A stretch of 10,878 nucleotides of DNA from Gemmatimonadota bacterium (GCA_030550695.1 JAUQOX010000089.1:1-10878), one strand, 5' to 3'. Shown: positions 1 to 7,946, counted from the first letter of the stretch. Program-made: numbers and translations. The notes: generated from the letters alone by a model not told the origin.

Positions 1-926
1 TGATCCCCTTGGTGTCCAACTGGGAGTGGGCGAGCCGCAGGGGGGATTACGCCACCCGGGATTGGGCCTACAACCTGCTGATGAGCGTGGAACCTTACGG
101 GATCCTCTTCACCAACGGGGACAACGACACTTTTCCCCTTTGGTACCTTCAGGAAGTGGAGGGCATCCGCCAAGACGTCACGGTCATCGTGGGTCAGTAC
201 CTTTACACCAGCTGGTTCCCCAAGCAACTGCAGGAGCTCACCTCGCCCGGGCGCCAGCGGCCTTTCCTCCCCGAGCAGGGGGGTGGGATCTACCAAGTAC
301 CGGTGGTCGCTCCCTCCGGAGCCATCCTGTCGGCCCCGCCGGAGATCTTGGACCGGGTGGTGGGAGCCGTAACCGGCTCCGACCTCGTCATCCCCTTGGG
401 GGAGGTGGAATTGCGCTACCCGGCCGGGACCTACCTGGACCGGGGCGATCAGATGACCTTGGCCATCATCCGGGATTCCTTCCGGGAGCGCCCCATCTAT
501 TTTGCCACCCCCTCGAGCGTTCTGGGGAGCCTGGGCCTGGAGCGCTGGGCCGTGCGGCACGGCCTGGTGGCCAAGCTCGTGCCCAGAGATCTGGAGGGCC
601 CCGGAGACTCCGGGCTGGTCAAGCTCCCTGATGGCCTCGGGGGGGAATGGTTCGACGTGCCCCGGACCTTGGCTCTGATGGAGGGGGTGTATTCCTATCG
701 CGGGTTCACGGATCGGGAGGTTTGGACCGACCGAGCCTCGCTGAACATCCCCTGGTACTTCTATGCCACAGCCCTGCAACTGGCCGGCGCGGTCAGTCGC
801 TGGGAAGGCGGCGATGAGGAGACCGTGCGTCGCTGGCAGGAGAAAGCTGCGTCTTTTCTGGTCACCGCCCAAGGAGGGCGGCGGGCTGCGGAACTGGTGG
901 CGAAGGGCCGGGAAGGCGGAGGATAG
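1..926 (+). CDS. DUF2723 family membrane glycosyltransferase-like protein, C-terminal part (5' partial)
   Basis: The frame is open from the first complete codon at 3 to TAG at 924-926, so the gene begins upstream of the window; the TTG at 9 is internal, not a start. About 307 residues are visible. The segment near the beginning, reading LFTNGDNDTFPLWYLQEV (codons from about 105 to 158), with YATRDWAYNLL just before it, is the hallmark of the soluble region that follows the membrane part of DUF2723 proteins, relatives of protein O-mannosyltransferases and TMEM260. No transmembrane segment is visible here, as expected for this end. By family knowledge the full protein would be a multi-spanning enzyme moving sugars from a lipid donor to extracytoplasmic protein; acceptor and sugar are unknown. 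The next gene starts 8 nt after the stop, so the two are probably cotranscribed. I am fairly sure of the family and much less sure of the activity. Confidence 0.82.
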   Translation, partial: IPLVSNWEWASRRGDYATRDWAYNLLMSVEPYGILFTNGDNDTFPLWYLQEVEGIRQDVTVIVGQYLYTSWFPKQLQELTSPGRQRPFLPEQGGGIYQVPVVAPSGAILSAPPEILDRVVGAVTGSDLVIPLGEVELRYPAGTYLDRGDQMTLAIIRDSFRERPIYFATPSSVLGSLGLERWAVRHGLVAKLVPRDLEGPGDSGLVKLPDGLGGEWFDVPRTLALMEGVYSYRGFTDREVWTDRASLNIPWYFYATALQLAGAVSRWEGGDEETVRRWQEKAASFLVTAQGGRRAAELVAKGREGGG

Positions 927-934
927 GAGCAGGC

Positions 935-2173
935 ATGGAAGAGCGGGACCATGGGTACTTTGTGGGGGAGGAGAGGATGCGCTATGCCCGGCATTTCGCC
1001 CTCCCGGAGGTCGGACCCCAGGGGCAGCGCCGGCTCAAGGAGTCGCGGGTCCTCGTGGTGGGGGCAGGGGGGCTGGGCTCTCCCGCGGCCCTGTACCTGG
1101 TGGCCGCGGGGGTGGGGGAGCTGGGGATTGTGGACCCCGACCGGGTCGAACTCTCCAACCTCCAACGGCAGGTCCTCCACGGCACGTCACGGGTGGGTGC
1201 GCTCAAGGTGGATTCCGCCGGGGAACGTCTCCGGGACCTGAACCCCCACGTCCGGATCACCCCGTACCCGGTCCGTCTCGATCCTTCCAACGCCCTGGAA
1301 ATCCTGCGGCCCTATCACCTGATCGTGGACGGGAGCGACAACCTCCCCACGCGGTACCTGATCAACGATGCCTGCCTTGTCCTGGAGAAGCCGTGGATCT
1401 ACGGGGCGGTGGAGGGGTGGGAAGGGCAGGTGGCGGTATTCGGGGTGCCCGGAGGGCCCTGTTATCGGTGTCTGTTCCGGGAGCCTCCTCCGCCGGGACT
1501 GGTGCCCACCTGTGCCCAGGTAGGTGTGTTGGGGGCCGTGCCCGGGGTGGTGGGGAGCCTCCAGGCAGTGGAGGCTTTGAAGCTCCTCCTGGGCGTAGGA
1601 GAGAGCCTGGCAGGACGGCTCCTCGTCTGGGACGCCTTCGGCCTTTCGTTCCGGGAGCTCCGGATCCGAAAAGATCCCGCCTGTCCGGCCTGCGGCAAGG
1701 CGGCTCCCGGGGAGGATCCCCCTGGCGTGGATTCCTCCGGACGGGGTCCAGCCCTGGCCGAAGGCTCGGGGGCGATGCAGGGTGGTCTGGGTTTCGGCGG
1801 ATTCCTCGAACTCCCTTGCGGGGCACCGCCTGGAGCGGCGCGGGAAGCGGTGCCGGAGGTGTCTCCCCAGCAGGTGAGGGCCTGGCTGGAATCGCCCTCT
1901 CCTCCCCTTTTGGTGGACGTCCGGGAACCTTGGGAATGGGCTGTGGGAAACCTGGGGCGGTGGGGAGCGGTCCTGATCCCCTACGGGGAGCTGGAAGAGA
2001 AGCGGGAATCCTTGCCCAGGGACCGGCCGCTGGTCGTCTATTGCCATGTGGGGGTCCGGAGCGCCTTGGCTGTAAGCCGCTTGAAGGAGTGGGGATTTTC
2101 CGAGGTGGTGAACCTTCGGGGAGGCTACCTGGCCTGGGCGGCCGAAATGGAACCATGGCTCCCCCGGTACTGA
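935..2173 (+). CDS. moeB: E1-like adenylyltransferase with C-terminal rhodanese domain (MoeB/MoeZ/ThiF type)
   Basis: This 412-aa protein should adenylate the C-terminal glycine of a ubiquitin-like sulfur carrier (MoaD, ThiS or similar) and help convert it to a thiocarboxylate for molybdopterin, thiamine or related synthesis in the cytosol. Residues 1-255 form the E1 domain: nucleotide loop GAGGLG at 43-48, DPDRVELSNLQRQ at 67-79, K91, D135 in DGSDN, two zinc CxxC pairs (C176/C179, C250/C253) and the conserved Cys193 of PTCAQVGVLG. Residues 256-305 are a Gly/Pro/Ala-rich linker. Residues about 306-412 are a rhodanese with active-site loop CHVGVRS from Cys370, which probably carries persulfide sulfur. 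AGGAG at 925-929 lies 5 nt before the ATG. The carrier protein is not in the window, so the pathway is undecided between MoaD, ThiS and CysO-like partners; the symbol is by family only. Confidence 0.9.
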   Translation: MEERDHGYFVGEERMRYARHFALPEVGPQGQRRLKESRVLVVGAGGLGSPAALYLVAAGVGELGIVDPDRVELSNLQRQVLHGTSRVGALKVDSAGERLRDLNPHVRITPYPVRLDPSNALEILRPYHLIVDGSDNLPTRYLINDACLVLEKPWIYGAVEGWEGQVAVFGVPGGPCYRCLFREPPPPGLVPTCAQVGVLGAVPGVVGSLQAVEALKLLLGVGESLAGRLLVWDAFGLSFRELRIRKDPACPACGKAAPGEDPPGVDSSGRGPALAEGSGAMQGGLGFGGFLELPCGAPPGAAREAVPEVSPQQVRAWLESPSPPLLVDVREPWEWAVGNLGRWGAVLIPYGELEEKRESLPRDRPLVVYCHVGVRSALAVSRLKEWGFSEVVNLRGGYLAWAAEMEPWLPRY

Positions 2174-2288
2174 GGGTCCAGCCTCGGAAAGCGGGCCCGC
2201 GCCGCCCGGGTGTCGAGGGAGAGGACCGGCCCCGGGGGGGGGTCGCGGGTGGTAGGGGGCGTGGAGGTTGCGGGGAATCAGGCCCCCC
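2174..2288. other. G-rich intergenic gap between convergent genes
   Basis: This 115-nt gap lies where the moeB-like gene (+) and the proline dehydrogenase gene (-) converge. It holds a short GC stem (2192-2196 with 2204-2208) and a run of nine G at 2234-2242 followed by further G-runs up to 2262, which fit a G-quadruplex pattern on the + strand. No U-tract terminator is seen on either strand. It may still be where both transcripts end, but the sequence does not show it clearly. Confidence 0.3.
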
Positions 2289-3176
2289 TCAGGGAAGAAG
2301 GGATCGGAGGGCCAGAAGGGCGTTGGCCGGCCTCTCGGCCAGCCGGCGCATGTACCAGGGGAACCACCGGGGGCCGAAGGCCACCAGGACCCTCAGGGGG
2401 ATGGGAGAACGGAGGATCCGCTCCTGTTCGCGCAAGGCGATTCCGTACAACATGTGGACCTCCACGCCGGGCCAGGCCTTACCGGCGAGGAGTTCCCTCA
2501 GGATCCGGCCGTCATGGGTTCCCAGAACGTGGGCGCCCCGGGCGGGCGGAGCTTCCAGCAACCTGCGGCCCAGCTCGAGGTAGGCCCGACGAACCGCCTC
2601 GCGCCCCACGAGGGCCACCTGGGGGGGCTCCCGGTATGCCCCCTTGACCAAGCGAACAGGAATCCCTTGAGCCAGCAGCCTGTCCAGATCCCGGGGGGTC
2701 CGGTGAAGGTAGGCTTGAAGGCACACGCCCATGGGCGCGCCGCCCCCATGGAGATCCTCCACCAGGGCCAGGGTCCGGTCCACGTACCGGGACTCCTCCA
2801 TGTCCACCCACAGGGTAGTCTCCCCCCCTTCTGGGACCAGGCCCTCCAGGAGCTTGCGGCAGAGCCCTTCCTCCACCTCCAAACCCAGATGGGTGAGCTT
2901 CACCGAGAGCTGCCCGGCCATGGCCTCGGCTTCCAAGGCTTCCAGCAGGCGGCGGTACTCGCGGGCGGCAACTTGCGCCTCGGCGGCGGAAGTCACCTGT
3001 TCTCCCAAGAGGGTGAAGACGGCACCGCAGGGAAGCTGGCGGGCCGCTTGCAGAGCCTCTTCCAGGGTCTCCCCCGGCATGAAACGGCGCACAGCCCGGC
3101 GAGCCAGGGCGCTGCGGGAAAAATGACGCTCCAGCCAAGGACTGCGGGAAAGCTGCAGAAATAGGGAGCGCAACAC
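2289..3176 (-). CDS. Proline dehydrogenase, short monofunctional type
   Basis: This FAD enzyme oxidises L-proline to pyrroline-5-carboxylate, the first step of proline catabolism, at or near the inner membrane. At 295 aa it matches the compact monofunctional PRODH of Thermus and Bacillus rather than PutA. Family motifs are in the expected order: SVKLTHLG at 91-98 (K93), DMEES at 125-129, VCLQAYLHRTPRD at 151-163, RLVKGAYREP at 175-184, GTHD at 219-222, EVHMLYGI at 239-246, and the substrate-binding helix MRRLAERPAN at 276-285, whose paired arginines hold the proline carboxylate. The start is GTG, 3 nt after the stop of the E1 gene, with no clear Shine-Dalgarno of its own, so it is probably translated by reinitiation from the E1 message. 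The partner P5C dehydrogenase is not in the window. Confidence 0.92.
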   Translation of the reverse strand: MLRSLFLQLSRSPWLERHFSRSALARRAVRRFMPGETLEEALQAARQLPCGAVFTLLGEQVTSAAEAQVAAREYRRLLEALEAEAMAGQLSVKLTHLGLEVEEGLCRKLLEGLVPEGGETTLWVDMEESRYVDRTLALVEDLHGGGAPMGVCLQAYLHRTPRDLDRLLAQGIPVRLVKGAYREPPQVALVGREAVRRAYLELGRRLLEAPPARGAHVLGTHDGRILRELLAGKAWPGVEVHMLYGIALREQERILRSPIPLRVLVAFGPRWFPWYMRRLAERPANALLALRSLLP

Positions 3177-3179
3177 GAT

Positions 3180-5297
3180 TCAATAAGCCGCCAGGTCCAG
3201 AATGCCCTTGAGAACGTCCTGGGTTTGGGGGAGGATGGCATCTTCCAGTTGCGGCGCATAAGCTACCCAGGTGTCCAGCGATGCCACCCGCCGCACGGGC
3301 CCGTCGAGCCAGGGGAAGAGTTCGTCGGCAATGCGGGCCGCGATTTCCGAACCCAGGCCCCAGGACAGGGAGTCTTCGTGGGCGATAAGGACCTTGTTTG
3401 TCTTCTTGACCGACCGGCTGATGGTCTTCATGTCGAGGGGCGACAAGGTCCGGAGGTCGATGACCTCCACCTCCACCCCGTGTTCCTCCGAGGCCACCTT
3501 GGCAGCGTCGAGGGAACGTTTCACCAGGGCGCCGGCCGTGACCACCGTGAGATGGGATCCTTCCCGAACCACTTTGGCCTTTCCAAAGGGAATCATGTAA
3601 TTCGGGCCCGGATACCGCCCCTTGTTGTAGACCTGGCGATACAGGTGTTTGTGTTCCAGGAAGATCACGGGGTCGTCGCAACGGATGGCCGTGCGTAACA
3701 GACCGTTGGCGTCCTCCGCCGTGGCCGGGAGGACCACCCGGAGACCGGGGGTGTGGAGGAAGAGGGTCTCCCCCGTCTGCGAATGGTAGGGACCGCCTCC
3801 CTTGAGGTACCCCCCGTAGGTGACCCGCACCACCACGGGGCAGGAGTAGTTGTTGTTGGAACGGTAGCGCATCATGGCCAGCTCATCCCTGAGCTGCATG
3901 AAGGCAGGCCAGATGTAGTCGAAGAACTGGATCTCCACCACGGGCTTCAGGCCCCGCACGGCCATTCCGATGGCCCGGCCGATGATGTTGGCCTCGGCCA
4001 AGGGAGAGTTGAACACCCTCACGCTTCCGAACCGCTGCTGGAGTCCGTGGGTGACCTTGAACACACCCCCCTTCCCCTTCACCTCCTTCAGAGCCTCCTC
4101 CCGGGAGGCGTCGGCCACATCCTCGCCGAAGACCACAATGGCGGGATTCCGCTCCATCTCGTCCCGCAGGCAGGCGTTGAGAAGATCCACCATGGTGAAG
4201 AGCGCCCCTTCCGGTTCGTGCTGAGGGGCGTCCTCCGTGTCGAACTCCGGCCCGGTGGGATCCACCGACTCCGAATAGAGGTACCGCAAGGCCGTCTCCG
4301 GCGCCGGCTGGGGGCGGGAGACGGCGTCGTCCGCTGCCCGGGCTACCTCTGCCTCCACTTCCGCCTCCAGCCGGAGCAGCTCCTCTTCCGTGGCCGCCCC
4401 GGTTTCCAGGAGAAGGGCTCGAGCCCGCTTGAGGGGGTCGCGGGCCTCCTGCGCGGCCAGCTCGGCTTCGGTCCGATACATGCGCTCGTCGTCGCTCATG
4501 GAGTGGGAGTACGGGCGCACGGTGGAGGCGTGCAGGAGAGCCGGGCCCTTGCGGGCCCGGCACCAAGCCACGACTTCTTCGGCGGCCCGATAGCTGTCCA
4601 GGAGATCGGTGCCGTCGCAAGTGCGGATCAGGAGATCCGGGAAACCCACAACCAGCTTCGAGATGCTTCCGCCTGCCGTCTGGACTTCCACGGGCACGGA
4701 AATGGCGTAGCCGTTGTCCTCGATGAGGAAAAGCACCGGGAGCCTGAGGTTGCAAGCCGTGTTCAACGCCTCCCAAAACTCTCCCTCCGACGTGGTGCCG
4801 TCGCCGGCGCACACCAGCACGATCTCGTCTTCCCGGTAGTTCTTGATCCGGCTCCGGATCCCTTCGTCCAAGGAGGCCCGGTACCACGCCTCGGCGGTTC
4901 CCACCGCCTGGAGGAACTGGGTACCGGTGGGGGAAGAGGTACTGGTGATCTGAAGGGGCACGCTGGTGGGGTGGCCCGGCATCTGCCGTCCCCCCGTCTG
5001 CGGACAATCGGCGGCGCCGACAGCCTGAAGCAGCTGATCCAGGGGGGTCAGACCCAGCGCCAAGGCCAGGGCACGGTCCCGATAGTAGAGGTAAAACCAA
5101 TCATGGCCGGGTTTGAGATGGGCCGCCAGGGCCACCTGGATGGCCTCATGACCCGCACCGGAAATCTGAAAGAAGATCTTGTTCTGCCGCTTCAGGCTGA
5201 TTTCCCGGTCGTCGATCCGCCGGGCGGTGAGCATGATGCGATAGAACCGGAGAAGTTCTTGAGGGGAAGGAGCATGGAGAGAGGTTCCGGCACCCAA
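3180..5297 (-). CDS. 2-oxoacid dehydrogenase E1 component, fused alpha and beta subunits
   Basis: This 705-aa thiamine-diphosphate enzyme decarboxylates a 2-oxo acid and passes the acyl group to the lipoyl arm of an E2 protein. Residues 1 to about 320 are the alpha half: TPP/Mg motif from GDG at 165-167 to DN at 194-195, and the loop RPYSHSMSDD at 261-270. An acidic, Ala-rich linker (about 320-365) leads to the beta half, with FGEDVAD from 390, PLAEANIIG at 432-440, GGPYHSQ at 501-507 and the C-terminal domain DLRTLSPLD at 614-622. The fused form is known from several phyla, Bacteroidota among them; the HSxSDD loop resembles branched-chain oxoacid enzymes, but pyruvate is possible. TTG was chosen as start because AGGAG (complement 5304-5308) lies 6 nt upstream, behind a clear promoter. 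PRODH follows after 3 nt. No E2 or E3 gene is in the window. Confidence 0.92.
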   Translation of the reverse strand: MGAGTSLHAPSPQELLRFYRIMLTARRIDDREISLKRQNKIFFQISGAGHEAIQVALAAHLKPGHDWFYLYYRDRALALALGLTPLDQLLQAVGAADCPQTGGRQMPGHPTSVPLQITSTSSPTGTQFLQAVGTAEAWYRASLDEGIRSRIKNYREDEIVLVCAGDGTTSEGEFWEALNTACNLRLPVLFLIEDNGYAISVPVEVQTAGGSISKLVVGFPDLLIRTCDGTDLLDSYRAAEEVVAWCRARKGPALLHASTVRPYSHSMSDDERMYRTEAELAAQEARDPLKRARALLLETGAATEEELLRLEAEVEAEVARAADDAVSRPQPAPETALRYLYSESVDPTGPEFDTEDAPQHEPEGALFTMVDLLNACLRDEMERNPAIVVFGEDVADASREEALKEVKGKGGVFKVTHGLQQRFGSVRVFNSPLAEANIIGRAIGMAVRGLKPVVEIQFFDYIWPAFMQLRDELAMMRYRSNNNYSCPVVVRVTYGGYLKGGGPYHSQTGETLFLHTPGLRVVLPATAEDANGLLRTAIRCDDPVIFLEHKHLYRQVYNKGRYPGPNYMIPFGKAKVVREGSHLTVVTAGALVKRSLDAAKVASEEHGVEVEVIDLRTLSPLDMKTISRSVKKTNKVLIAHEDSLSWGLGSEIAARIADELFPWLDGPVRRVASLDTWVAYAPQLEDAILPQTQDVLKGILDLAAY

Positions 5298-5353
5298 GGT
5301 CGGCTCCTGGTTTGCAGGGTGAAGTCGGAGAATCCTAGTGCAAAGAAAGAACT

Positions 5354-5382
5354 ATTATAGTGCGGAACGCCTCCGGAATCAG
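5354..5382 (-). promoter_or_regulatory. Sigma-70-type promoter of the E1-PRODH operon
   Basis: On the minus strand there is a perfect TATAAT at 5359-5354 and, 17 nt upstream, CTGATT at 5382-5377, which keeps the TGA core of the -35 consensus. The AT-rich patch stands out from GC-rich surroundings. Transcription should begin near 5347, leaving a leader of about 50 nt before the TTG start at 5297. No operator is evident. Confidence 0.72.
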
Positions 5383-5421
5383 CCGGGCGTCCCAGCTCCG
5401 GGGCCGGGACCGCCGGGGGGT

Positions 5422-5448
5422 GGGGGGCCGGCGGGGCCAGGGCCCCCC
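5422..5448 (-). terminator. GC-only hairpin downstream of the DUF255 gene, possible terminator
   Basis: GGGGGGCC at 5422-5429 pairs perfectly with GGCCCCCC at 5441-5448 around an 11-nt loop. The hairpin lies about 38 nt after the stop of the DUF255 thioredoxin-domain gene and before the E1 promoter, the right place for a transcript end. There is no U-tract, so it is either a GC-type terminator or only a structural element. The + strand of 5415-5442 also fits a G-quadruplex pattern. Confidence 0.35.
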
Positions 5449-5485
5449 GGAGCCTCCCGGCCGGCAAACCGGAACGATTCCTCCC

Positions 5486-7606
5486 TCAAGCTCCGACGGC
5501 CGGCTCGCCCCCCGGCGCAGGTTCCTCGCCGGAGCCCCCCAAAGCCCGCCGGAGCTCCTCCGGGTCATGGAGAGGGGGGGAACAGGAGAGCTCACGGCAG
5601 AGGTAGGCCGTGGCCCGCCCTCCCTGGGCCCTTCGCCCTTCCAGGAGGGGCAGGGGGGGAAGGTGGCCCTCCACCCCTCCGGCCACCAGCCGGTTCGGGA
5701 TCCAGGGGCGCCACGCCTCCCGGAGGAGGGCGTCCATCCCGGGTCCGGGAAGCGGTCCTACCACCACCACTTCAAGGGGGGGCTCCTCGGCCCGATCCAG
5801 GACCGACAAGAGGCGACCAAAAGCCGAGGGGACGGCCTCCATGGCTCTCCGCTCGCCTTCCAAGACCCGGAGGGCCACCTCCAGGAAATCGGTCCGGCCC
5901 CAGAGATGACCGACCCGGAGAAGAAGCTCGGCGGCCAGGGAGTTTCCCGAGGGGGTGGCGTTGTCCATGACCTCCCGGGGGCGTACCACCAGCGGTTCTC
6001 CGTCCCGGGGGGTGTCATAGAAACGCCCCTCCTTCTCTTCCCAAAAGAGGTGGAGGATCTGCCGGGCCAGGGCCAAAGCCTCCTCGAGCCAGGCCGTCTC
6101 CAAGGTCGCCTCGTAGAGGGTGAGCAGTCCGTTGCCCAAACCGGCGTAGTCTTCCAGGAACCCCTCGACCTTTCCCGGCCCTTCCTTCCAACTCCTGAGG
6201 AGGCGCCCGTTCCTCCGGACCCGTCCCAGGAGGAACCGGGCGTTCCGGCGGGCTGCTTCCAGATAGTCCGCCCGGCCCAGGACGGCCCCCGCTTCGGCCA
6301 AAGCCCGCAGGGCGAAACTGTTCCAGGAGACCAGGACCTTCTCGTCCCGGAAGGGGGGGCGTCGGGCATTCCGCTGGGCTTTGAGCCGCCGGCGGGCTTC
6401 CGCGAGACGTCGCTCCAGCTCCGGCCGAGGGATCCCTTCCCGCAGGGCGACGGCTTCCAGGGGGGTCGGAAGGTGGAGGATGTTCTTCCCTTCGAAGTTG
6501 CCTTCGGCGGTCACATCGTACACCCGGCAGAACAACCCCCCTTCCTCGGAGCCGAGGGCCCCCTCCACTTCATCGGGGGTCCAGAGGTAGAAAAGCCCTT
6601 CCTCCCCCTCCGAGTCGGCGTCCCGCGACGAGTAAAAGCCCCCGTCGGGCGAGGCGAGGTCCTCCAGGATATAGTCCAGGGTGGAGGTCGCCGTCTCGAG
6701 GAACTCCAGATCCCCCGAGACCTGGAAGGCATGGAGGTACACCCAGGCCAGCAGGGCGTTGTCGTAGAGCATCTTCTCGAAGTGGGGGACCAACCACCGG
6801 GCATCCACGGAGTAGCGGTGGAATCCCCCCCCCAGGTGGTCCCGGATTCCCCCCCGGGCCATGGCCCGGAGGGTGGCCACGACCATCTCCAGGGCGGTGG
6901 GGTTTCCGGTACGGATGTGGTACCGGAGGAGAAATTCCAGGTTGTCGGGCTGAGGGAATTTGGGGGGAGCGCCGAACCCGCCCAGGGCCGCATCGAAGCG
7001 TCGGGCCAGGTAACGGAAGGCGCCCTCCAAGGTTCCCGGACCGGGGGGTCTCGGCCTGGTTTCGGAAAGGATCCCCGCCCCCGCGCCCCCGGCGTCCCCG
7101 GAAACCGCCTCGCCCCGGAGAACCTCGAGGAGACGCCGGGCGCCCGCCTCCACCTCGCTTCGGCGATGCTTCCAGGCCTCCTCCACCGCCAGGAGAACTT
7201 GCCGGAAGGAGGGACGGCCATAACGGGGCTCAGGGGGAAAGTAGGTGCCGCCGTAGAAGAGGAGGCCTTGCGGGGTGAGGAAAGCCGTCAGGGGCCATCC
7301 TCCTGTGCCCGTGAGGAGCTGCACCCCTCGCATGTAGAGGGAGTCCAGGTCCGGCCGTTCTTCCCGATCCACCTTGATGTTGACGAAGGCCCGGTTCATG
7401 AGCTCCGCCGTGACCGGATCCGCGAACGATTCCCGCTCCATCACGTGGCACCAGTGGCAGGCCGAATAGCCGATGGATAGGAGGATGGGTTTGTCCTCCA
7501 GGCGGGCGCGGCTCAGGGCCTCCTCACCCCAGGGATACCAGTCCACCGGGTTGTGGGCATGTTGGAGCAGGTACGGGCTGCTTTCCAGGGCCAGGCGGTT
7601 CGGCAC
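5486..7606 (-). CDS. DUF255 thioredoxin-domain protein (YyaL / SPATA20-like)
   Basis: This 706-aa protein has the standard layout and length of the YyaL/SSP411 family. An N-terminal thioredoxin-like DUF255 domain (1 to about 165) begins RLALESSPYLLQHAHNPVDW and contains SACHWCH with the CxxC pair Cys50/Cys53, KVDREERPDLD at 78-88 and cis-proline motif GGWPLTAFL at 102-110. The rest resembles the alpha/alpha barrel of N-acylglucosamine 2-epimerase-type proteins; GGIRDHLGGGFHRYSVD and VPHFEKMLYDNA are typical of the family. A role in cytosolic thiol-disulfide chemistry is plausible, but the substrate is unknown across the family. The GTG start is supported by AGGAGG at complement 7611-7616, 4 nt upstream. 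It follows the selenoprotein and small-protein genes by 136 nt in the same direction. The opposite strand has a long accidental open frame that I do not regard as a gene. Confidence 0.93.
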   Translation of the reverse strand: MPNRLALESSPYLLQHAHNPVDWYPWGEEALSRARLEDKPILLSIGYSACHWCHVMERESFADPVTAELMNRAFVNIKVDREERPDLDSLYMRGVQLLTGTGGWPLTAFLTPQGLLFYGGTYFPPEPRYGRPSFRQVLLAVEEAWKHRRSEVEAGARRLLEVLRGEAVSGDAGGAGAGILSETRPRPPGPGTLEGAFRYLARRFDAALGGFGAPPKFPQPDNLEFLLRYHIRTGNPTALEMVVATLRAMARGGIRDHLGGGFHRYSVDARWLVPHFEKMLYDNALLAWVYLHAFQVSGDLEFLETATSTLDYILEDLASPDGGFYSSRDADSEGEEGLFYLWTPDEVEGALGSEEGGLFCRVYDVTAEGNFEGKNILHLPTPLEAVALREGIPRPELERRLAEARRRLKAQRNARRPPFRDEKVLVSWNSFALRALAEAGAVLGRADYLEAARRNARFLLGRVRRNGRLLRSWKEGPGKVEGFLEDYAGLGNGLLTLYEATLETAWLEEALALARQILHLFWEEKEGRFYDTPRDGEPLVVRPREVMDNATPSGNSLAAELLLRVGHLWGRTDFLEVALRVLEGERRAMEAVPSAFGRLLSVLDRAEEPPLEVVVVGPLPGPGMDALLREAWRPWIPNRLVAGGVEGHLPPLPLLEGRRAQGGRATAYLCRELSCSPPLHDPEELRRALGGSGEEPAPGGEPAVGA

Positions 7607-7719
7607 GAGCCCTCCTCACGGGCAGGGGGGTCCGAAGGGAACGGAAACGACCCCCTTGCCTACTCCCCTGGTCCGGGAGAGGTCCCAAGGGGGGTGCCCC
7701 CGGCCCCCCAGGGGGGGGG

Positions 7720-7737
7720 CCGCCCCCGAAGGGACGG
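7720..7737 (-). terminator. UUCG-tetraloop hairpin just after the 67-aa gene
   Basis: In the minus-strand RNA, 7737-7731 pairs with 7726-7720 over 7 bp (one G-U) around a UUCG tetraloop, beginning 5 nt after the small gene's stop. A rival 9-bp hairpin (7722-7714 with 7709-7701, 4-nt loop) shares part of the same sequence, so only one can form at a time. Neither has a U-tract. Position and tetraloop suggest transcript termination or 3'-end protection, separating this pair from the DUF255 gene; a partial or switchable terminator is also possible. Confidence 0.45.
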
Positions 7738-7742
7738 GACGA

Positions 7743-7946
7743 TCACCCCTCCCCGACGGGTTCCAGCTCGTCTTCGGCGAACTCCCGGATCTGACTCTCC
7801 CCGTCCAGAATGACCCCGTATCTGGAGGGCCGGTAGTCGTCCAACTCCACCACCACTCCCTCCCTTCCCACGAGGTCGGGGGCCAGGGGGAATCTCCCGC
7901 GTTTGATCCGGACTCGGGTGCCGTCAGGGTACAGGAATGCCTTCAT
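7743..7946 (-). CDS. Small 67-aa protein translationally coupled to the selenoprotein
   Basis: I do not recognise a named family. The protein starts MKAFLYPDGTRVRIKRG and ends with the acidic tail EFAEDELEPVGEG. The middle (LVGREGVVVELDDYRPSRYGVILDG) alternates glycines with short valine-rich strands, as in small SH3-like or KOW-like beta-barrels; that fold is inference. There is no signal peptide, membrane segment or cysteine. Its ATG overlaps the selenoprotein stop as ATGA (7946-7943) and it lacks a well-placed Shine-Dalgarno, the nearest GGGGA being about 12 nt upstream, so it is probably translated by coupling and made in step with the selenoprotein. A longer frame from 8099 exists, but it would overlap the selenoprotein's C-terminus and its extra residues look like shadow coding. 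A partner, chaperone or metal/RNA-binding role cannot be told apart from sequence. Confidence 0.78.
   Translation of the reverse strand: MKAFLYPDGTRVRIKRGRFPLAPDLVGREGVVVELDDYRPSRYGVILDGESQIREFAEDELEPVGEG

Noticed and set aside
2174..2288. Intrinsic terminator between the convergent genes
   Set aside because: Only short, poorly closed GC stems and no U-tract on either strand; not enough to call a terminator.
763..2583. 606-aa + strand frame across the moeB-like gene
   Set aside because: Arg/Gly/Pro-rich low-complexity translation overlapping three real genes; no start signal or family motif.
3753..5360. 535-aa + strand frame opposite the E1 gene
   Set aside because: Antisense shadow of the E1 coding sequence, with His/Gly/Val-rich composition and no domain.
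5360..7480. Long + strand frame opposite the DUF255 gene
   Set aside because: It is a shadow of GC-rich codon usage: Pro/Gly/Gln-rich with no recognisable motif, while the minus strand holds a full, well-conserved protein.
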